DNA of 64,000 nucleotides from an uncultured Acholeplasmatales bacterium. Lineage in GTDB: Bacteria; Bacillota_I; Bacilli_A; Acholeplasmatales; Anaeroplasmataceae. Positions 44,978 to 56,677 of this stretch are shown here, piece after piece (position 1 is the stretch's first letter; the number at the start of each line of letters is the position of its first letter). Both the position numbers and the translations under genes were made by a program. Below the pieces are notes generated by a model. It ran no database searches, was not told the origin of the DNA, and worked only from the letters and a program-made list of their open reading frames with translations. Location: positions 62,001 to 126,000 of the forward strand of contig CALUXI010000001.1 in assembly GCA_944324705.1 (NCBI GenBank). Reading direction: 5' to 3'.

Positions 44978-45808
44978 TTAATCTAAAAATTCCTTTCTAT
45001 AATTAACTTTAAAATAATTTGCAATCTCTTTTAAATTATCATTTGTAATAGTATTAATAATCTTTCTACTTCCAATTAAATTATAAATAGTAGCTGCTTT
45101 TTCTACTGTTTCAATAAGGCCAAAGGTTTCATCCATATCTTTACCACTAGCATAAACACCATGAAGACCCCAAATAACTAAACGATAGTCTTGCATTTTT
45201 TTAGCTGTAGCTTCACCTATTTCTTTAGTCCCACAAAGCATCCAAGGTAAAACCCCTACTCCTTCAGGGAATACAACTATACATTCAGTTGACATTTGCC
45301 ATAATGTATGACTAAATATTTTATCTTCTAGCGGACAAACATAATTCATAGCTAAAGTATTAGTCGGATGTGAATGAATGACAATTCTATTATTAGGATC
45401 AACTTTAAGTCTTGCCATATGACACATCATATGAGCTGGGAATTCTGATGTTGTTCTTCCCCCATCTTTATAACCCCAAAGTAATTCGATATGTTTTCCA
45501 TCTTCAGCAATTCTTACTATTCCTAAATTAGTTTCTGGATCTTTTTTAACATTTTTAAAGTATTTACCAGTACCAGTCACAATAAAATATTTACCTATTA
45601 GAGGACTAATATCAAAGTTCGTATCATATAACCCCATTAAAGGAATTGTCCTAACTATATTATTCAAATCCAAATACTCTTTTAACTCTTCTTCTTTTAA
45701 TAAATATGAAACATTACCACCATTTCTCTCATCCCAACCCAAACGATACATATTACTTGTAACTTCAATCATATCTTGTAAAAATGGCGCTTCTAATATG
45801 TTTTTCAT
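44978..45808 (-). CDS. rhaD: Rhamnulose-1-phosphate aldolase
   Basis: 276 residues, class II zinc aldolase close to the usual 274. Zinc-binding histidines appear in VIHSHPTNTLAMN and later VIWGLHGVYASG. The N-terminal block WDERNGGNVSYLL is characteristic of RhaD. It splits L-rhamnulose 1-phosphate to DHAP and L-lactaldehyde. Its ATG overlaps the rhaA TGA (ATGA), so translation is coupled. Confidence 0.95.
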   Translation of the reverse strand: MKNILEAPFLQDMIEVTSNMYRLGWDERNGGNVSYLLKEEELKEYLDLNNIVRTIPLMGLYDTNFDISPLIGKYFIVTGTGKYFKNVKKDPETNLGIVRIAEDGKHIELLWGYKDGGRTTSEFPAHMMCHMARLKVDPNNRIVIHSHPTNTLAMNYVCPLEDKIFSHTLWQMSTECIVVFPEGVGVLPWMLCGTKEIGEATAKKMQDYRLVIWGLHGVYASGKDMDETFGLIETVEKAATIYNLIGSRKIINTITNDNLKEIANYFKVNYRKEFLD

Positions 45809-47043
45809 CTTTTACTTAAAACCTCTTTTTCATACTTTTTAATTTCATCAAACCATTTATTATCTAAATTATTTTGTTTTAAATACTCTTCCCATACTAT
45901 TTCATAAGGCATAGTTTTTAATTCTTCATTTAAAACTAATAATTGAGTAAAATTACCTTCATCTTGTAGATGTTTTAATTTTTCATTTGGTAATAATAAG
46001 GCATATAGTAAAGCTTTCCTAACATTTCTAGCTCCTACAATCCAAGCTGCTAAACGATTAATAGAGGCATCAAAATAATCAAGGCCAATATATACTTTAT
46101 TTATCGCATTATTTCTAACTATTTCTTTACAAATTTCTTTTAATTCATCATCTAAAATAACTACATGATCACTATCCCATCTAACTCCACGAGTAACATG
46201 TAAAGCTACTTTGTCATAAAAGGCTAGTAGTGCCGGAATCTTATCAGATACATATTCTAAAGGATGGTAGTGTCCATTATCAAGTAAGCAACAAATATTA
46301 TTTTTAGCTGCATAATTTTGATAGAATTCATTACTACCCACGGTATATGATTCAACACCAATACCAAAAACCTTACTTTCTACTGCTACTATAACTTTAT
46401 TTTTATCATAATCTGTTTTTAATATTTCATCTAATGACTCTTTTAATCTAAGTCTAGGTCCTAATCTATCAGCTGGCACGTCTTTAAAACCATCAGGAAT
46501 CCAAATATTAACTAAACTATGACTATTCATTTCATCAGCAAAATATTCAGCTATTTTTAAACATGCTTGACAATGTTTAATCCAAAATTTTCTTATTTTT
46601 TTATCAGGAGATGATAAACTCAGACCATCCTTTAAATTAGGGTGAGAGAAAATAGTTGGGTTAAAATCAATACCATCTAAACCTATTTCTTTAGCAAATT
46701 CTACCCATGGGGCAAAATGCTTAGGTAAATATTCATCTCTATCAACCTTATCATTACCTAAAATAGCATATGAAGCATGTAGATTTAATCTTTTCTTACC
46801 TGGTATTAAACTAAATGCTTTTTTTATATCTTCTTTTAATTCCTCAAAATTACGAGCCCTGCCTGGATAATTACCAGTGGTTTGAATACCACCTGTCAAA
46901 TTACCACTTTGATCAAAACCAATAACATCATCACCTTGCCAACAATGAATAGAAATAGGAATGTTATCTAAAGTTTTAATAATTTCATCAGTATTAATTC
47001 CTAATTCATTAAATTTGGCTTTAGCATAATCATAAATTTCCAT
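45805..47043 (-). CDS. rhaA: L-rhamnose isomerase
   Basis: 412 residues, TIM-barrel isomerase. Family blocks include SIHCWQGDDVIGFD, GLDGIDFNPTIFSHP and NICCLLDNGHYHPLE with metal-binding Glu, Asp and His. It converts L-rhamnose to L-rhamnulose. Follows rhaB with no gap. Confidence 0.96.
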   Translation of the reverse strand: MEIYDYAKAKFNELGINTDEIIKTLDNIPISIHCWQGDDVIGFDQSGNLTGGIQTTGNYPGRARNFEELKEDIKKAFSLIPGKKRLNLHASYAILGNDKVDRDEYLPKHFAPWVEFAKEIGLDGIDFNPTIFSHPNLKDGLSLSSPDKKIRKFWIKHCQACLKIAEYFADEMNSHSLVNIWIPDGFKDVPADRLGPRLRLKESLDEILKTDYDKNKVIVAVESKVFGIGVESYTVGSNEFYQNYAAKNNICCLLDNGHYHPLEYVSDKIPALLAFYDKVALHVTRGVRWDSDHVVILDDELKEICKEIVRNNAINKVYIGLDYFDASINRLAAWIVGARNVRKALLYALLLPNEKLKHLQDEGNFTQLLVLNEELKTMPYEIVWEEYLKQNNLDNKWFDEIKKYEKEVLSKR

Positions 47044-48408
47044 TTAATTATATTCCTCCAGTTCAAATGAATTTTTAATTATGTTTTTAGCTTCTTTAAG
47101 ATCTTTTACAACTTTAACTCCTAACATTTGAATTATTAAATTACCAATGGCAGTAGCTTCAACCGGTCCTGTAATTACCGTTTTTTTAGTTTCTTTGGCT
47201 GTTAAGGCATTTAAGAGTTTATCTTGAGAACCACCACCAATAATATTTAATGTTTTATAAGTTAAGCCTATATTATTTTCTAATTCTAAAATAGCTTTTT
47301 TATAACTAGCTACTAAACTATTATAAACAACCTTAATTAAATCTTTAATCTCTAAATTATGGCCTACGGCTTCTTTAACTTCTAAAATCATTGATTTAGG
47401 AGCTAAAAATCTTGGATCATCAATATCTATAATATCTTTAATTTGGCTAGATTTAGCCATATTTATGATTTCAGCAAAAGAAATATCATCTAGTTCATGT
47501 CTAATTTGTTGTAAGACCCATAAACCCATAATATTTTTTTGATATCTAAATTCATAATTAATACTGCCTTCATTAGAATAGTTAGCTTTCATTGAATTTA
47601 TATCAGTTTTAGCTTCTTTAATAATTGTTCCTAAAAGAGACCAAGTTCCACTAGAAATATAAAGAGAATTATCTAAACTTGGAAGAGCTAAAACCGCACT
47701 AGCTGTATCATGAGTAGCCGGTAAAATAATTGTTGTTTCATAACCTAAAAGTTCATTTATTTCTTTTTTGGTCTTACCTACCACAGTGCCTGGTAAACTC
47801 AAATCTTTAAATAAGTCTATGTTATAACCTAATTTTGTAATAATTTCTTTATCCCAAGTATGACTAGTTTTATTTATTAATCCGGTTGAGGTAGCATTTG
47901 TATATTCTTGTTTTTTAATGCCAGTTAAAAGAAAATTAAAGTAGTCAGGTAGCATTAAGAAGGTCTTAGCTTTAGCTAATTTACCACTTATTTTATCATG
48001 ATATAATTGATAAATTGTGTTAAAGTTTTGAAATTGAATACCTGTTTTTTGATAAGTTTCTTCAAAACCAATAATCTCATTAACTTCTTTAATTAAATCA
48101 TTAGTTCTACTATCACGATAAGCATAAACATTATCAATTAATTTATCCTCTTCATCTAATAAAGCATAGTCAACAGCCCAGGTATCAATTCCAACATAAG
48201 TAGGAATCTTACCTATTTTTTTACATTCTTGCAAGCCTTTAATAATTTCACTAAATAAATATTTAACATCCCAAATTAAATGTTTATTCTCTTCTTTTAA
48301 ACTATTTTTAAACCGGTAAACTTCTTCAAGTTTTATCTTATTATTCTCTAAATAACCTAAGATATGTCGCCCAGAGGAAGCACCTAAATCAATTGCTAAA
48401 AAATACAT
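47044..48408 (-). CDS. rhaB: Rhamnulokinase
   Basis: About 454 residues, FGGY kinase fold. The N-terminal phosphate loop AIDLGASSGRHILG, WAVDYALLDEEDKLI, and the C-terminal NIIGGGSQDKLLNALTA identify it. It phosphorylates L-rhamnulose at C1. The ATG at 48408 follows GTGAGG; the in-frame GTG four codons earlier is part of that ribosome site. Confidence 0.95.
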   Translation of the reverse strand: MYFLAIDLGASSGRHILGYLENNKIKLEEVYRFKNSLKEENKHLIWDVKYLFSEIIKGLQECKKIGKIPTYVGIDTWAVDYALLDEEDKLIDNVYAYRDSRTNDLIKEVNEIIGFEETYQKTGIQFQNFNTIYQLYHDKISGKLAKAKTFLMLPDYFNFLLTGIKKQEYTNATSTGLINKTSHTWDKEIITKLGYNIDLFKDLSLPGTVVGKTKKEINELLGYETTIILPATHDTASAVLALPSLDNSLYISSGTWSLLGTIIKEAKTDINSMKANYSNEGSINYEFRYQKNIMGLWVLQQIRHELDDISFAEIINMAKSSQIKDIIDIDDPRFLAPKSMILEVKEAVGHNLEIKDLIKVVYNSLVASYKKAILELENNIGLTYKTLNIIGGGSQDKLLNALTAKETKKTVITGPVEATAIGNLIIQMLGVKVVKDLKEAKNIIKNSFELEEYN

Positions 48409-48461
48409 ATTAAACCTCACTCTTTAGTATTCTAAAACTTATTTTTAAAAATAACAAGACT

Positions 48462-51017
48462 TTAATTTTTAGATACTACAAAATGATAAGTACCAGCTAA
48501 AACTTCTGTTTCCATACCACTAAGTTTAAGGATAGCCTTAGTATTAGATGGTATTGTTATATCATAAATTACTTTATCATTTTCTACTTTCCAACTACTT
48601 GCGACCTCGCCATAAATACTTTGATAATTCATACTACAATTTGTAATATTTCCTCCTATCTTAGGTTCAATTAAAAAGTTTCTTTCGCCTAAAATATTTA
48701 TACCTCCCATTTTCTTAAACAACCATTCACATACTGCCCCTTTACTATAATGATTTAAAGAAGCTACACCACCTTTAGCATTAGGGCCTTCCCAACTTTC
48801 CCAAATTGTGTTAGCCCCTGTTTTTGGCATATAAAGCCAACCTGGCATTTCTTCATTTAGTAATAATTTATAAGCATATTTCAAGTCTATTTCTTCTAAA
48901 ACATCTAAAATGAAAGGGGTAGATAAAAAACCAGTTCCTAGACGCCATTTATAATTATCTAAAGCTTTCAATAATCTTTTTTTAGCAAATTCTTTTTGTT
49001 CTGGCGTTAATAAATTAAGATAAAGTGGTCTAACTAATTTGGCTTGTCTGTCTGTGTCATAACTATACTTTTTAGTCTCTATTAAATGTTGGTAACCAGT
49101 TTTAACAATATCCGCATATTTCTTATATATTTTAGCATCTTCTTCTTTATTCAAAATATTAGCAATTTCTTCCATTGTTAATAACATATAATTTAAATAA
49201 GCTGTAGTTTCCTCTGGGTGAGGACAAATAAAATCTGATATCATAAAAGGCTTAACATCATATGGTTCAGCCCACTCACCATAAGATTGACCATAATTAG
49301 AAATCATTTTAGCATATTTATGTTTTAATCCTGTACTAACACCTGTCAAGTAATGCTTACCAATTGTTTTAATTTTATAGTTTGCATATTTCTTCATTGC
49401 ATCATAATTATCTACTAATATTTTTAAATCACCATATTGTTTATAAATTCTATATGGTATTAAAACCCCAGCATCAGACCACCCAGGTGAACCATCCATT
49501 GTATTCATATAAAAATCGATTCCACCCTTAGGAGTAATTTGTCTAAAACAACCATTTTTTCTTTGACCATCTACCATATCATTTAAATATTTTCTTGCCA
49601 TAGGTTGATAATTAAATAAATAACTTGCCGTATTACAAAATATTTGAGCATCCCCAGTCCAACCATGTCTTTCTCTAGTCGGACAATCAGTCGGAACATC
49701 AGCATGATTGTTTTTAGCTGACCAATAAGTGTTTTTAACAAATTGATTAATAAGTTTATTTGAACACTCAAATTTTAATGTTTCTTCTAAATTTGAATAT
49801 AAGGCTATTGCCTTAAAATCATCAGGATTAATATTTATGTTTGTTTCTACTAAAACATATTGAAAACCAAAAATGGCAAAACGTGTTTTATATTCATTTA
49901 AACCTTCTCTACAAGTATATATTACTTGTTGAAGTGGTGTAACTTTAGTTCTTTTTTTATTAGAACATTGAATATTTTTTTGCGTAAATTCACCATTTTT
50001 ATCTAATAATTCACCCATTTTTAAGACAATCTTATCTCCCTTACTTGCTTTTATTTTAAAAGCAATGATACCTGCAATATTTTGTTTAAAATCTAATACT
50101 AATTTCCCACTTGGAGTTTTAATTACATTCGGACTAAACTCTTCGTGTTCGGTTATATAAACATTATTAGAAGCTTGAGGAACTATATTACAACTAGTAA
50201 CCTTAGCTTTTTTACTATAAGATGGAACTAAATTAGCATCTACAATTTCTCCATCTTTATTATCAGCAAAACGAATAGGACCATCATTTGACCAAGACCA
50301 AGTGTTATCTGTAATTATTGTTTCTATTTTATCTTGATTATAAACTTCTAATTGCGCTAATAGCTTAGTTTCTATACCATATTGGTTTTTTAATCCCCAA
50401 GCACCACAACTTCCTCTATACCAACCATCTGCTAAACTTACTTCTATTACATTTTTTCCAATCTTTAATAAATTAGTTACATCATAAGTTTGTAGCTGAA
50501 TTCTTTTTGTATAATCAGTATGACCAGGAGCTAAATAAAAGTCTCCTACTCTTTTACCATTAATGTAAGTATCATAAATCCCACAAGCTGTAATATATAA
50601 TCTTGCTTTAGTTATATTTTCTAAATTAAATTCTTTTTTAAAACAATCAACAGGATAACGCTTTTTCTTATTAACTTTATAATTACCAGTAATCCACATA
50701 GCCTTAATATCATTTTTATTTAATAAAGACATTTCAAAAAAGTCACTAGTTCCATCACCCTTTACATCTAGTTCATCCCAAAGCCAAACTTCATATTCTA
50801 TGTGATCCCGTGATTTTAGTTCATTAGGGTAAATAGAGTACATCGCACTACTTATGACTTTACCACTATCCCAAACTACTTTATTGTTATTTTTAGCAAT
50901 TATTTGATACGCAGTTTGTTTTTTACCCTTTGTACAATTCCACATTATACGTGGATTTTTAATTCCTAATCCTAAAGGACTTTTTAAATATTCAACTCTT
51001 AAATTTATAGCTTTCAT
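48462..51017 (-). CDS. GH78 alpha-L-rhamnosidase
   Basis: About 851 residues. N-terminal beta domains (bac_rhamnosid [21 protein letters not shown]) precede the (alpha/alpha)6 catalytic domain with the acid [18 protein letters not shown] and [16 protein letters not shown]-terminal beta domain contains [16 protein letters not shown]. No signal peptide, so it releases L-rhamnose from imported rhamnosides. The ATG at 51017 overlaps the transporter's TGA stop and has GAGAGG upstream. Confidence 0.94.
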   Translation of the reverse strand: MKAINLRVEYLKSPLGLGIKNPRIMWNCTKGKKQTAYQIIAKNNNKVVWDSGKVISSAMYSIYPNELKSRDHIEYEVWLWDELDVKGDGTSDFFEMSLLNKNDIKAMWITGNYKVNKKKRYPVDCFKKEFNLENITKARLYITACGIYDTYINGKRVGDFYLAPGHTDYTKRIQLQTYDVTNLLKIGKNVIEVSLADGWYRGSCGAWGLKNQYGIETKLLAQLEVYNQDKIETIITDNTWSWSNDGPIRFADNKDGEIVDANLVPSYSKKAKVTSCNIVPQASNNVYITEHEEFSPNVIKTPSGKLVLDFKQNIAGIIAFKIKASKGDKIVLKMGELLDKNGEFTQKNIQCSNKKRTKVTPLQQVIYTCREGLNEYKTRFAIFGFQYVLVETNININPDDFKAIALYSNLEETLKFECSNKLINQFVKNTYWSAKNNHADVPTDCPTRERHGWTGDAQIFCNTASYLFNYQPMARKYLNDMVDGQRKNGCFRQITPKGGIDFYMNTMDGSPGWSDAGVLIPYRIYKQYGDLKILVDNYDAMKKYANYKIKTIGKHYLTGVSTGLKHKYAKMISNYGQSYGEWAEPYDVKPFMISDFICPHPEETTAYLNYMLLTMEEIANILNKEEDAKIYKKYADIVKTGYQHLIETKKYSYDTDRQAKLVRPLYLNLLTPEQKEFAKKRLLKALDNYKWRLGTGFLSTPFILDVLEEIDLKYAYKLLLNEEMPGWLYMPKTGANTIWESWEGPNAKGGVASLNHYSKGAVCEWLFKKMGGINILGERNFLIEPKIGGNITNCSMNYQSIYGEVASSWKVENDKVIYDITIPSNTKAILKLSGMETEVLAGTYHFVVSKN

Positions 51018-52966
51018 TCTTGCCTCTCGCATCTCAATATTTTTTGATTGGCTGTATATATTTTTTCACCATATTCTTGTTCTTTTTTCCAAAATAATTC
51101 TAACTTTAATTCTTTTTGTTTTAATTTAGCATAATACTGTTCTTTTTGAGAGTCAGTCATCTTATTCAATTTTTGATTTAGTTTTTCAACCTTCAAAGCT
51201 TCCTTACGAGCTTCTTTAGCCTTTATAGCCTTATCTTTATTTTCTTCGGCTTCGGCTTTCATTTTTACTTTATCTAAATGTTTTTGTAATCTTGCTTCAT
51301 AATCTAAATTATGTTTTAAACAAAATTCCTTTAATTCTTTTTGATAATTCTCTTCAGCAAGTTTATCTAATTCAATTTGTTCTAATTTAGCTCTTAAATC
51401 TGGCTCAATCCACTCTTCACCTTTAGCTAGTACTTCAGCCTTTTGTCTTTCTCTAATCACTAATAACTTTTTATTAACTGTCTTTTCAACATTGACAGGA
51501 ATTAACATAAATACATAAATTAAACCTGTAATAGTTTCAAGGCCTACAAAAAAGAATGTAAATATAAAGTTAACACTTGCAGATTGATTAACTGCTATAG
51601 TATAAATTCCATCTAAGGCAGGTTTTAAGTTGTTTGGATCTAATTGTAAAGTCAAACCTAAAGCCTTAATTTGTTCTATTACCCCATTTAAATTACTAGC
51701 ATTAGCAGTATATGGAGCAATATATCCACTTGCTTGTATACAACCATTAAAAATACCTGAAACAATACCAGCTGCAGCGGTTATAATTACAGAATATGCT
51801 GACATAGCTAAACCATCGCATCTAAAACCATTTTTCCATTCTATGTTATCTAAGGCATCGGCAAACAAAGCCATAAATACATAAGCACAAGGAAGACCAC
51901 CTATATTTTTTATAAATTGACCTACTAAAACAATTACTAAATTATTAGGAATAAGCCAACAAATACCTGAACCTAATGCATATAAAATAAATCCTAATAC
52001 TGTCACATTTTTCTTACCTAATTTTTTAGCTAATGGCCAAACTGCAAATATACCTATTCCCATTGGAATCCCACCAATTACCGAAACTAAAGTCTGAGTT
52101 ATACCATCTTGATATGTTCCCAAAACATAATTGCAATAATATGGTAAAGCCATATTCTTAAGTTGAGAAGCAATTGTGTATAATAAAAAATAACCTAATA
52201 ATAAAAGCATATATTTATCAGTGAAAATAGCTTTTAATTGCATCCTAAATGGTATTTTTTCTTCAATTTTATTACTACTTTCAGCTGTTACACGTTCCTT
52301 AGTAAAATAATATTCAATTAATACTAATGGTAAAGATATAGCTGATAAAGCTGACATTACTATAATCCACATATTTTTACTTGCCCCTAAAGATGGCATA
52401 ATCATAGGGAAAATAAGAGCAACAATAATACCAGACATCATAATAGTAGATATATTATTAAATACTGCTAAAATGCCTCTTTGATTTGTGTTTCTAGTAG
52501 ATAAAGGAACCATCAAATTATGACTCATATTATAAATTGTAAATGCAATTGAATAGTATAGATTATATGACACCATAACCCAAACTATTTGTAAAATTAT
52601 ATTCCCACTTGGTACTACAAATAATAAAATTCCTGTAACTGCTAATAGTGGGGCCGAGATAAGTAACCAGGGTCTAGCCTTACCTTGTTTAGTTCTTGTT
52701 CTATCAATTATAGCTCCCATTATTACATTAGTTATAGCATCAATTATTTTAGAAATGATTGGAAATATAACTAAAAACAAGCCACCCCATACACCACCTA
52801 GTTTTAAAACATCGGTATAGTATTGATTTAAAAAAGTAGCCATAACCGCATTAAATAATAATGCACCACAAGGACCAAGCAAATAGCCCAACCATTTTTC
52901 TTTATTTGTAACATTTTGTGAACGCAATTTACTATTAAAAATTCTACTATTTAAAACATTTTCCAT
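51014..52966 (-). CDS. GPH-family sugar:cation symporter with long charged tail
   Basis: About 650 residues. The first 480 form 12 helices of the glycoside-pentoside-hexuronide family (MFS_2; [39 protein letters not shown] with the DxxG-type loop). The last 160 residues are almost entirely charged and likely helical/coiled coil ([20 protein letters not shown]). It probably imports rhamnosylated glycosides for GH78 and GH3. The ATG at 52966 follows GAGGAAA. The tail is much longer than in E. coli MelB. Confidence 0.88.
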   Translation of the reverse strand: MENVLNSRIFNSKLRSQNVTNKEKWLGYLLGPCGALLFNAVMATFLNQYYTDVLKLGGVWGGLFLVIFPIISKIIDAITNVIMGAIIDRTRTKQGKARPWLLISAPLLAVTGILLFVVPSGNIILQIVWVMVSYNLYYSIAFTIYNMSHNLMVPLSTRNTNQRGILAVFNNISTIMMSGIIVALIFPMIMPSLGASKNMWIIVMSALSAISLPLVLIEYYFTKERVTAESSNKIEEKIPFRMQLKAIFTDKYMLLLLGYFLLYTIASQLKNMALPYYCNYVLGTYQDGITQTLVSVIGGIPMGIGIFAVWPLAKKLGKKNVTVLGFILYALGSGICWLIPNNLVIVLVGQFIKNIGGLPCAYVFMALFADALDNIEWKNGFRCDGLAMSAYSVIITAAAGIVSGIFNGCIQASGYIAPYTANASNLNGVIEQIKALGLTLQLDPNNLKPALDGIYTIAVNQSASVNFIFTFFFVGLETITGLIYVFMLIPVNVEKTVNKKLLVIRERQKAEVLAKGEEWIEPDLRAKLEQIELDKLAEENYQKELKEFCLKHNLDYEARLQKHLDKVKMKAEAEENKDKAIKAKEARKEALKVEKLNQKLNKMTDSQKEQYYAKLKQKELKLELFWKKEQEYGEKIYTANQKILRCERQE

Positions 52967-52967
52967 T

Positions 52968-55403
52968 TTATTTTTCCTCACTTTCTTTAGGTAATTTAGG
53001 TGCTTTTATTACTGAACAAAAATACCTAATTCCCTTTAATAAATGCCTGTTAGTTATTTCTCTAAAACCACATGCAAAATTATATGGAAAACTCTTACCT
53101 GCACACATTGACATAGAATTTAATGAATTACTTTCTAAAGTTCTTCTCAAAAAAATAGCTCCTTTAATTTTATTATCTCTTTCCGAACCCATTGGTAATT
53201 TCTTTGCTTTTTTAAGTTGTCTATTTGCTACACTCATTACGGCCTTATATAAAACATTACCTAAAAAAGACCTCTTTAAATCCGTAAACCTACTCTCTAA
53301 AGTTACGGGAATGCCTTTTTTAATCTCATCTATCTTTAAACTATAATAAGAAAGATAATCCTCATCACTTATTACTGATAAATTACCTCGTTGATAATTA
53401 TTATTAAACTCATCAAACTCTTGTTTTTCTTCTTTACCAATTACTATTTCTTTACTTAGTATAATATTATTTACATCTTCACCAATTTCAAAAATATATT
53501 TACCGTCAGCTAACACAAATTTTTCTTCTACAACATCATAATACATCAAATAATCTTGCGGTATTAAAATCTCGACTTCTTTCTCTTCCTTAACTTCTAA
53601 ATAGACTTTAGCAAAACCTTTAAGTTCTCTTAATGGTCTATATACAAAACCAGTCGGTGCTTCAACATATACTTGAACTACTGCACTACCACAAGTATCA
53701 CCTATATTTTTAACTTTGACTTTTACTATATAATTAGAATCTTTTTTATAAATATTTAAATCTGAATAACTAAATTTAGTATATGATAAACCAAAACCAA
53801 AAGGATATTTAACTTCCTTCTTAGCAGTTGAATAATATCTATATCCGACTAATAATCCTTCTTTATATATTTCATTTATCCCTTTACTAAAAGTACTAGC
53901 AGACGGAACATCACTATACTTAATTGGCCAAGTTTCAGCAAGTTTACCTGAAGGAGAGACTTCTCCTAATAATAATTTAACTAAGGCCTCCCCACCTGCT
54001 TCACCAGGTAAATACATATCTAATATAGCTTCTACTTTTTCTGAAAAATCAAGTTCAATAGGAGAACCACCAAATAATATTACTATTATCTTTTTATCTA
54101 ATTTTATTAATTCATTAACTAATTCTATTTGATTTAATGGTAAAGCCATATCATCCCTATCCTTAGCTTCGCTTTCTAACAAATCAGTTAAACCTAAAAA
54201 TAAAATTATTTTGTCATATTTTTTTGCCTTCTTTATAGCTTCATTCAATAATTCTTGATTACTCTCATTAGTTGCTTCAATATATCCTCTAGCAAAATCA
54301 TAATTAATTTTATAATTATCAAAAGCCAGCTTTGGCGTAACTAACTTATACGGATTAATCATTGAACTACCAGAACCTTGATAACGCATCTCCGTAAATA
54401 AATCACCTATTACTAAATATGAATCATTCCTACTTAATGGTAAAATATCATTTTTATTTTTTAATAAAACAGCACTATCTAAAGCTAGTTTTAAAGCAAC
54501 CCCATAGTTAGCAACAAAATCAGCTTTTTCTACCTTATTACTTTCAGAACTATTAATTAAATTTAAGATATTTAAAACAGCCGCATCTAATACTTCTTCA
54601 TTTAAAGAACCAGCTTTTATCGCATCATAAATCCATTTACGACATATTTTAGTATCACCCGGCATCTCTAAATCACAAGTAGCTTTTAGCATCTTAACTC
54701 GGTCATGAGTAGCACCCCAATCTGTCATAACTAAACCCGAAAAGCCCCATTCTTCTCTTAATGTTTTCTTTAAAAGTTCTTCATTTTCACTAGCATAAAT
54801 ACCATTAATTTTATTGTATGCTGACATAATACATTTAGGTTTACCTAGCCTAGTAACTAATTCAAAACTTTTTAAATAAAGTTCTTTGATAGTCCTAATA
54901 TCACAAATAGAATTGCCCATAAAACGATAATTTTCGCTATTATTTAAAGCAAAATGCTTTACACAGCTGCCAACATTTAAACTTTCAATCCCCTTAACCT
55001 CATAAGCTCCCATTAAACCTGATAAAATAGGGTCTTCCGAAAAATATTCAAAATTTCTACCCCCTAAAGGATTACGTTTAATATTTACGGCCGGACCTAA
55101 AACAACATCAATCCCGTAATGCTTTGCTTCTCTAGCAATTGCTTCTCCCATTAAGTAACTATTAGCAATGTTCCAACTATTAGCAATCGTAGCTGCTGTT
55201 GGGAAGGCGGTTGCAACTTCACTGCCTGTAACTCCATTATCTCCACCTTCATTTTGTACCCTCAAACCATGAGGCCCATCAGACATTCTAACACTTTTAA
55301 TTCCAAGTCTTTTAATAGGATTAGTGTACATGAAATCAGTTCCAGCAACTAAAGCTATCTTTTCTTCTAGTGTTAATTTCTTTAATGTTTCTAATATATT
55401 CAT
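52968..55403 (-). CDS. GH3 family beta-glycosidase
   Basis: 811 residues. The GH3 N-terminal barrel carries KHFALNNSE and the nucleophile Asp in [12 protein letters not shown]. The C-terminal sandwich domain (about 300-480) has SGSSMINPY and GGSPIELDF; a fibronectin-type domain ([17 protein letters not shown]) follows. A further 150-residue C-terminal extension is less common. It probably removes glucose or xylose from glycosides after rhamnose is cut off. Cytoplasmic. First gene of the rha operon. Confidence 0.93.
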   Translation of the reverse strand: MNILETLKKLTLEEKIALVAGTDFMYTNPIKRLGIKSVRMSDGPHGLRVQNEGGDNGVTGSEVATAFPTAATIANSWNIANSYLMGEAIAREAKHYGIDVVLGPAVNIKRNPLGGRNFEYFSEDPILSGLMGAYEVKGIESLNVGSCVKHFALNNSENYRFMGNSICDIRTIKELYLKSFELVTRLGKPKCIMSAYNKINGIYASENEELLKKTLREEWGFSGLVMTDWGATHDRVKMLKATCDLEMPGDTKICRKWIYDAIKAGSLNEEVLDAAVLNILNLINSSESNKVEKADFVANYGVALKLALDSAVLLKNKNDILPLSRNDSYLVIGDLFTEMRYQGSGSSMINPYKLVTPKLAFDNYKINYDFARGYIEATNESNQELLNEAIKKAKKYDKIILFLGLTDLLESEAKDRDDMALPLNQIELVNELIKLDKKIIVILFGGSPIELDFSEKVEAILDMYLPGEAGGEALVKLLLGEVSPSGKLAETWPIKYSDVPSASTFSKGINEIYKEGLLVGYRYYSTAKKEVKYPFGFGLSYTKFSYSDLNIYKKDSNYIVKVKVKNIGDTCGSAVVQVYVEAPTGFVYRPLRELKGFAKVYLEVKEEKEVEILIPQDYLMYYDVVEEKFVLADGKYIFEIGEDVNNIILSKEIVIGKEEKQEFDEFNNNYQRGNLSVISDEDYLSYYSLKIDEIKKGIPVTLESRFTDLKRSFLGNVLYKAVMSVANRQLKKAKKLPMGSERDNKIKGAIFLRRTLESNSLNSMSMCAGKSFPYNFACGFREITNRHLLKGIRYFCSVIKAPKLPKESEEK

Positions 55404-55416
55404 TTTTACCTCCTAA

Positions 55417-55463
55417 TCAAAGCGTTATCACTATTTTAATTATAACAAATGTAAGCGCTATAT
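55417..55463 (-). promoter_or_regulatory. rha operon promoter region with two cre-like sites
   Basis: Minus-strand TATAAT (55444-55439) lacks a good -35, suggesting activator dependence. TGTAAGCGCTATAT (55450-55463) lies between -35 and -10, and TGATAACGCTTTGA (55430-55417, minus) lies in the leader; each matches 12 of 14 cre positions. They could be CcpA sites or part of the AraC-family operator. Confidence 0.5.
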
Positions 55464-55520
55464 TCTTGCATAATTGTATGTTTTTAATTAAAATTGTATC
55501 GTATATTAAGAGGTTTTAGT

Positions 55521-56675
55521 ATGAATATTGATTTTTCTTATTTAGGCAAATTAATTGCTGACTTAACTGGTTTAGCAGTAAAAATATATAAAAATAACAA
55601 AGAAATACTATATTTTTCTTTAAATAATTATCCTATTGATGTAACAAACTTTATTTTAAATGAAGTTAATAATGAACATATTGGTTATATTTTAAAAGCC
55701 AATTATTTTTATTATGGTTTTATTAATTATAATAATTATAAGATAATTATTGGTCCTACTTATGAAGGTGTTATTAGTGAACAAGCGATTAAAGAATTAG
55801 CTTTTTTAGCTAATGTGAAAAAGGATGATGAAAATGCTTTTTATAAAAGCATAAAAAGTACTAATCAAATCCCCCTTTTTACCTTTATTGAAATACTATG
55901 TGCTTTAAATTATTATTTTAATGGTGAAAAATCAACTTTAGAAAACATTATTATTCATGAAAATAAAAACTTATTAGATGAAAATATTGATAACGATTAT
56001 CAAAAAGAAAACATTCCTCATAATACTATAGCCTTAGAAGAAAAACTATTAAATATGATTCGTCTTGGTGATACCACTTCATTAAAAGAATGGTTTAATA
56101 AAGCTCCGGGAATTATGGGTGGTAAATTAGCATTAAATCAATTAAGACAATTAAAAAACACTTTTATTGTAACTGCTACTCTAGCAAGTAGGGCCGCTAT
56201 AGCTGGTGGAATGGATGAGGATACTGCTTTAAGTTTATCTGACAAATATATTCAGCGCTGTGAATTATTAAATAATATTGAAAATATAACTAATTTACAA
56301 TATAAAATGTTATTAGATTATACTACTTCTGTTGAAAAAATCAGATTTACTACTAATCCTTCTAAATTATTGATTGCTGTAACTAATTATGTAAAACGCC
56401 ATTTATCCGAAAAAATAGACATTAACGCTTTAGCTAAAAATCTATTTATCTCGCGAACTTATTTAGCTGCACGTTTTAAAAAGGAAACCGGCTTAACTTT
56501 AACTGAATATTTTATTAAACAAAAAATAGAGGAGGCAAAATACCTCCTCACCAATAGCAACAAAAACTTAAACTCTATAGCTTTATATTTAGGTTTTTCA
56601 TCACCTAGTCATTTTGCTAATGTGTTTAAAAAATATACTAAATTAACTCCTAATGAGTATCGTAAAAAGTCTTAA
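55521..56675 (+). CDS. AraC-family transcriptional regulator
   Basis: About 384 residues. The C-terminal double HTH (about 285-384) is clear: KIDINALAKNLFISRTYLAA RFKKETGLTLTEYF, then LNSIALYLGFSSPSHFANVF. The long N-terminal part is unlike RhaS/RhaR cupins and resembles the response-domain-free YesN-type AraC proteins. Divergent from the rha operon, so it is the likely rhamnose activator. The ATG at 55521 follows AGAGG; earlier in-frame ATG at 55494 lacks a ribosome site. Confidence 0.88.
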   Translation: MNIDFSYLGKLIADLTGLAVKIYKNNKEILYFSLNNYPIDVTNFILNEVNNEHIGYILKANYFYYGFINYNNYKIIIGPTYEGVISEQAIKELAFLANVKKDDENAFYKSIKSTNQIPLFTFIEILCALNYYFNGEKSTLENIIIHENKNLLDENIDNDYQKENIPHNTIALEEKLLNMIRLGDTTSLKEWFNKAPGIMGGKLALNQLRQLKNTFIVTATLASRAAIAGGMDEDTALSLSDKYIQRCELLNNIENITNLQYKMLLDYTTSVEKIRFTTNPSKLLIAVTNYVKRHLSEKIDINALAKNLFISRTYLAARFKKETGLTLTEYFIKQKIEEAKYLLTNSNKNLNSIALYLGFSSPSHFANVFKKYTKLTPNEYRKKS

Positions 56676-56677
56676 TT

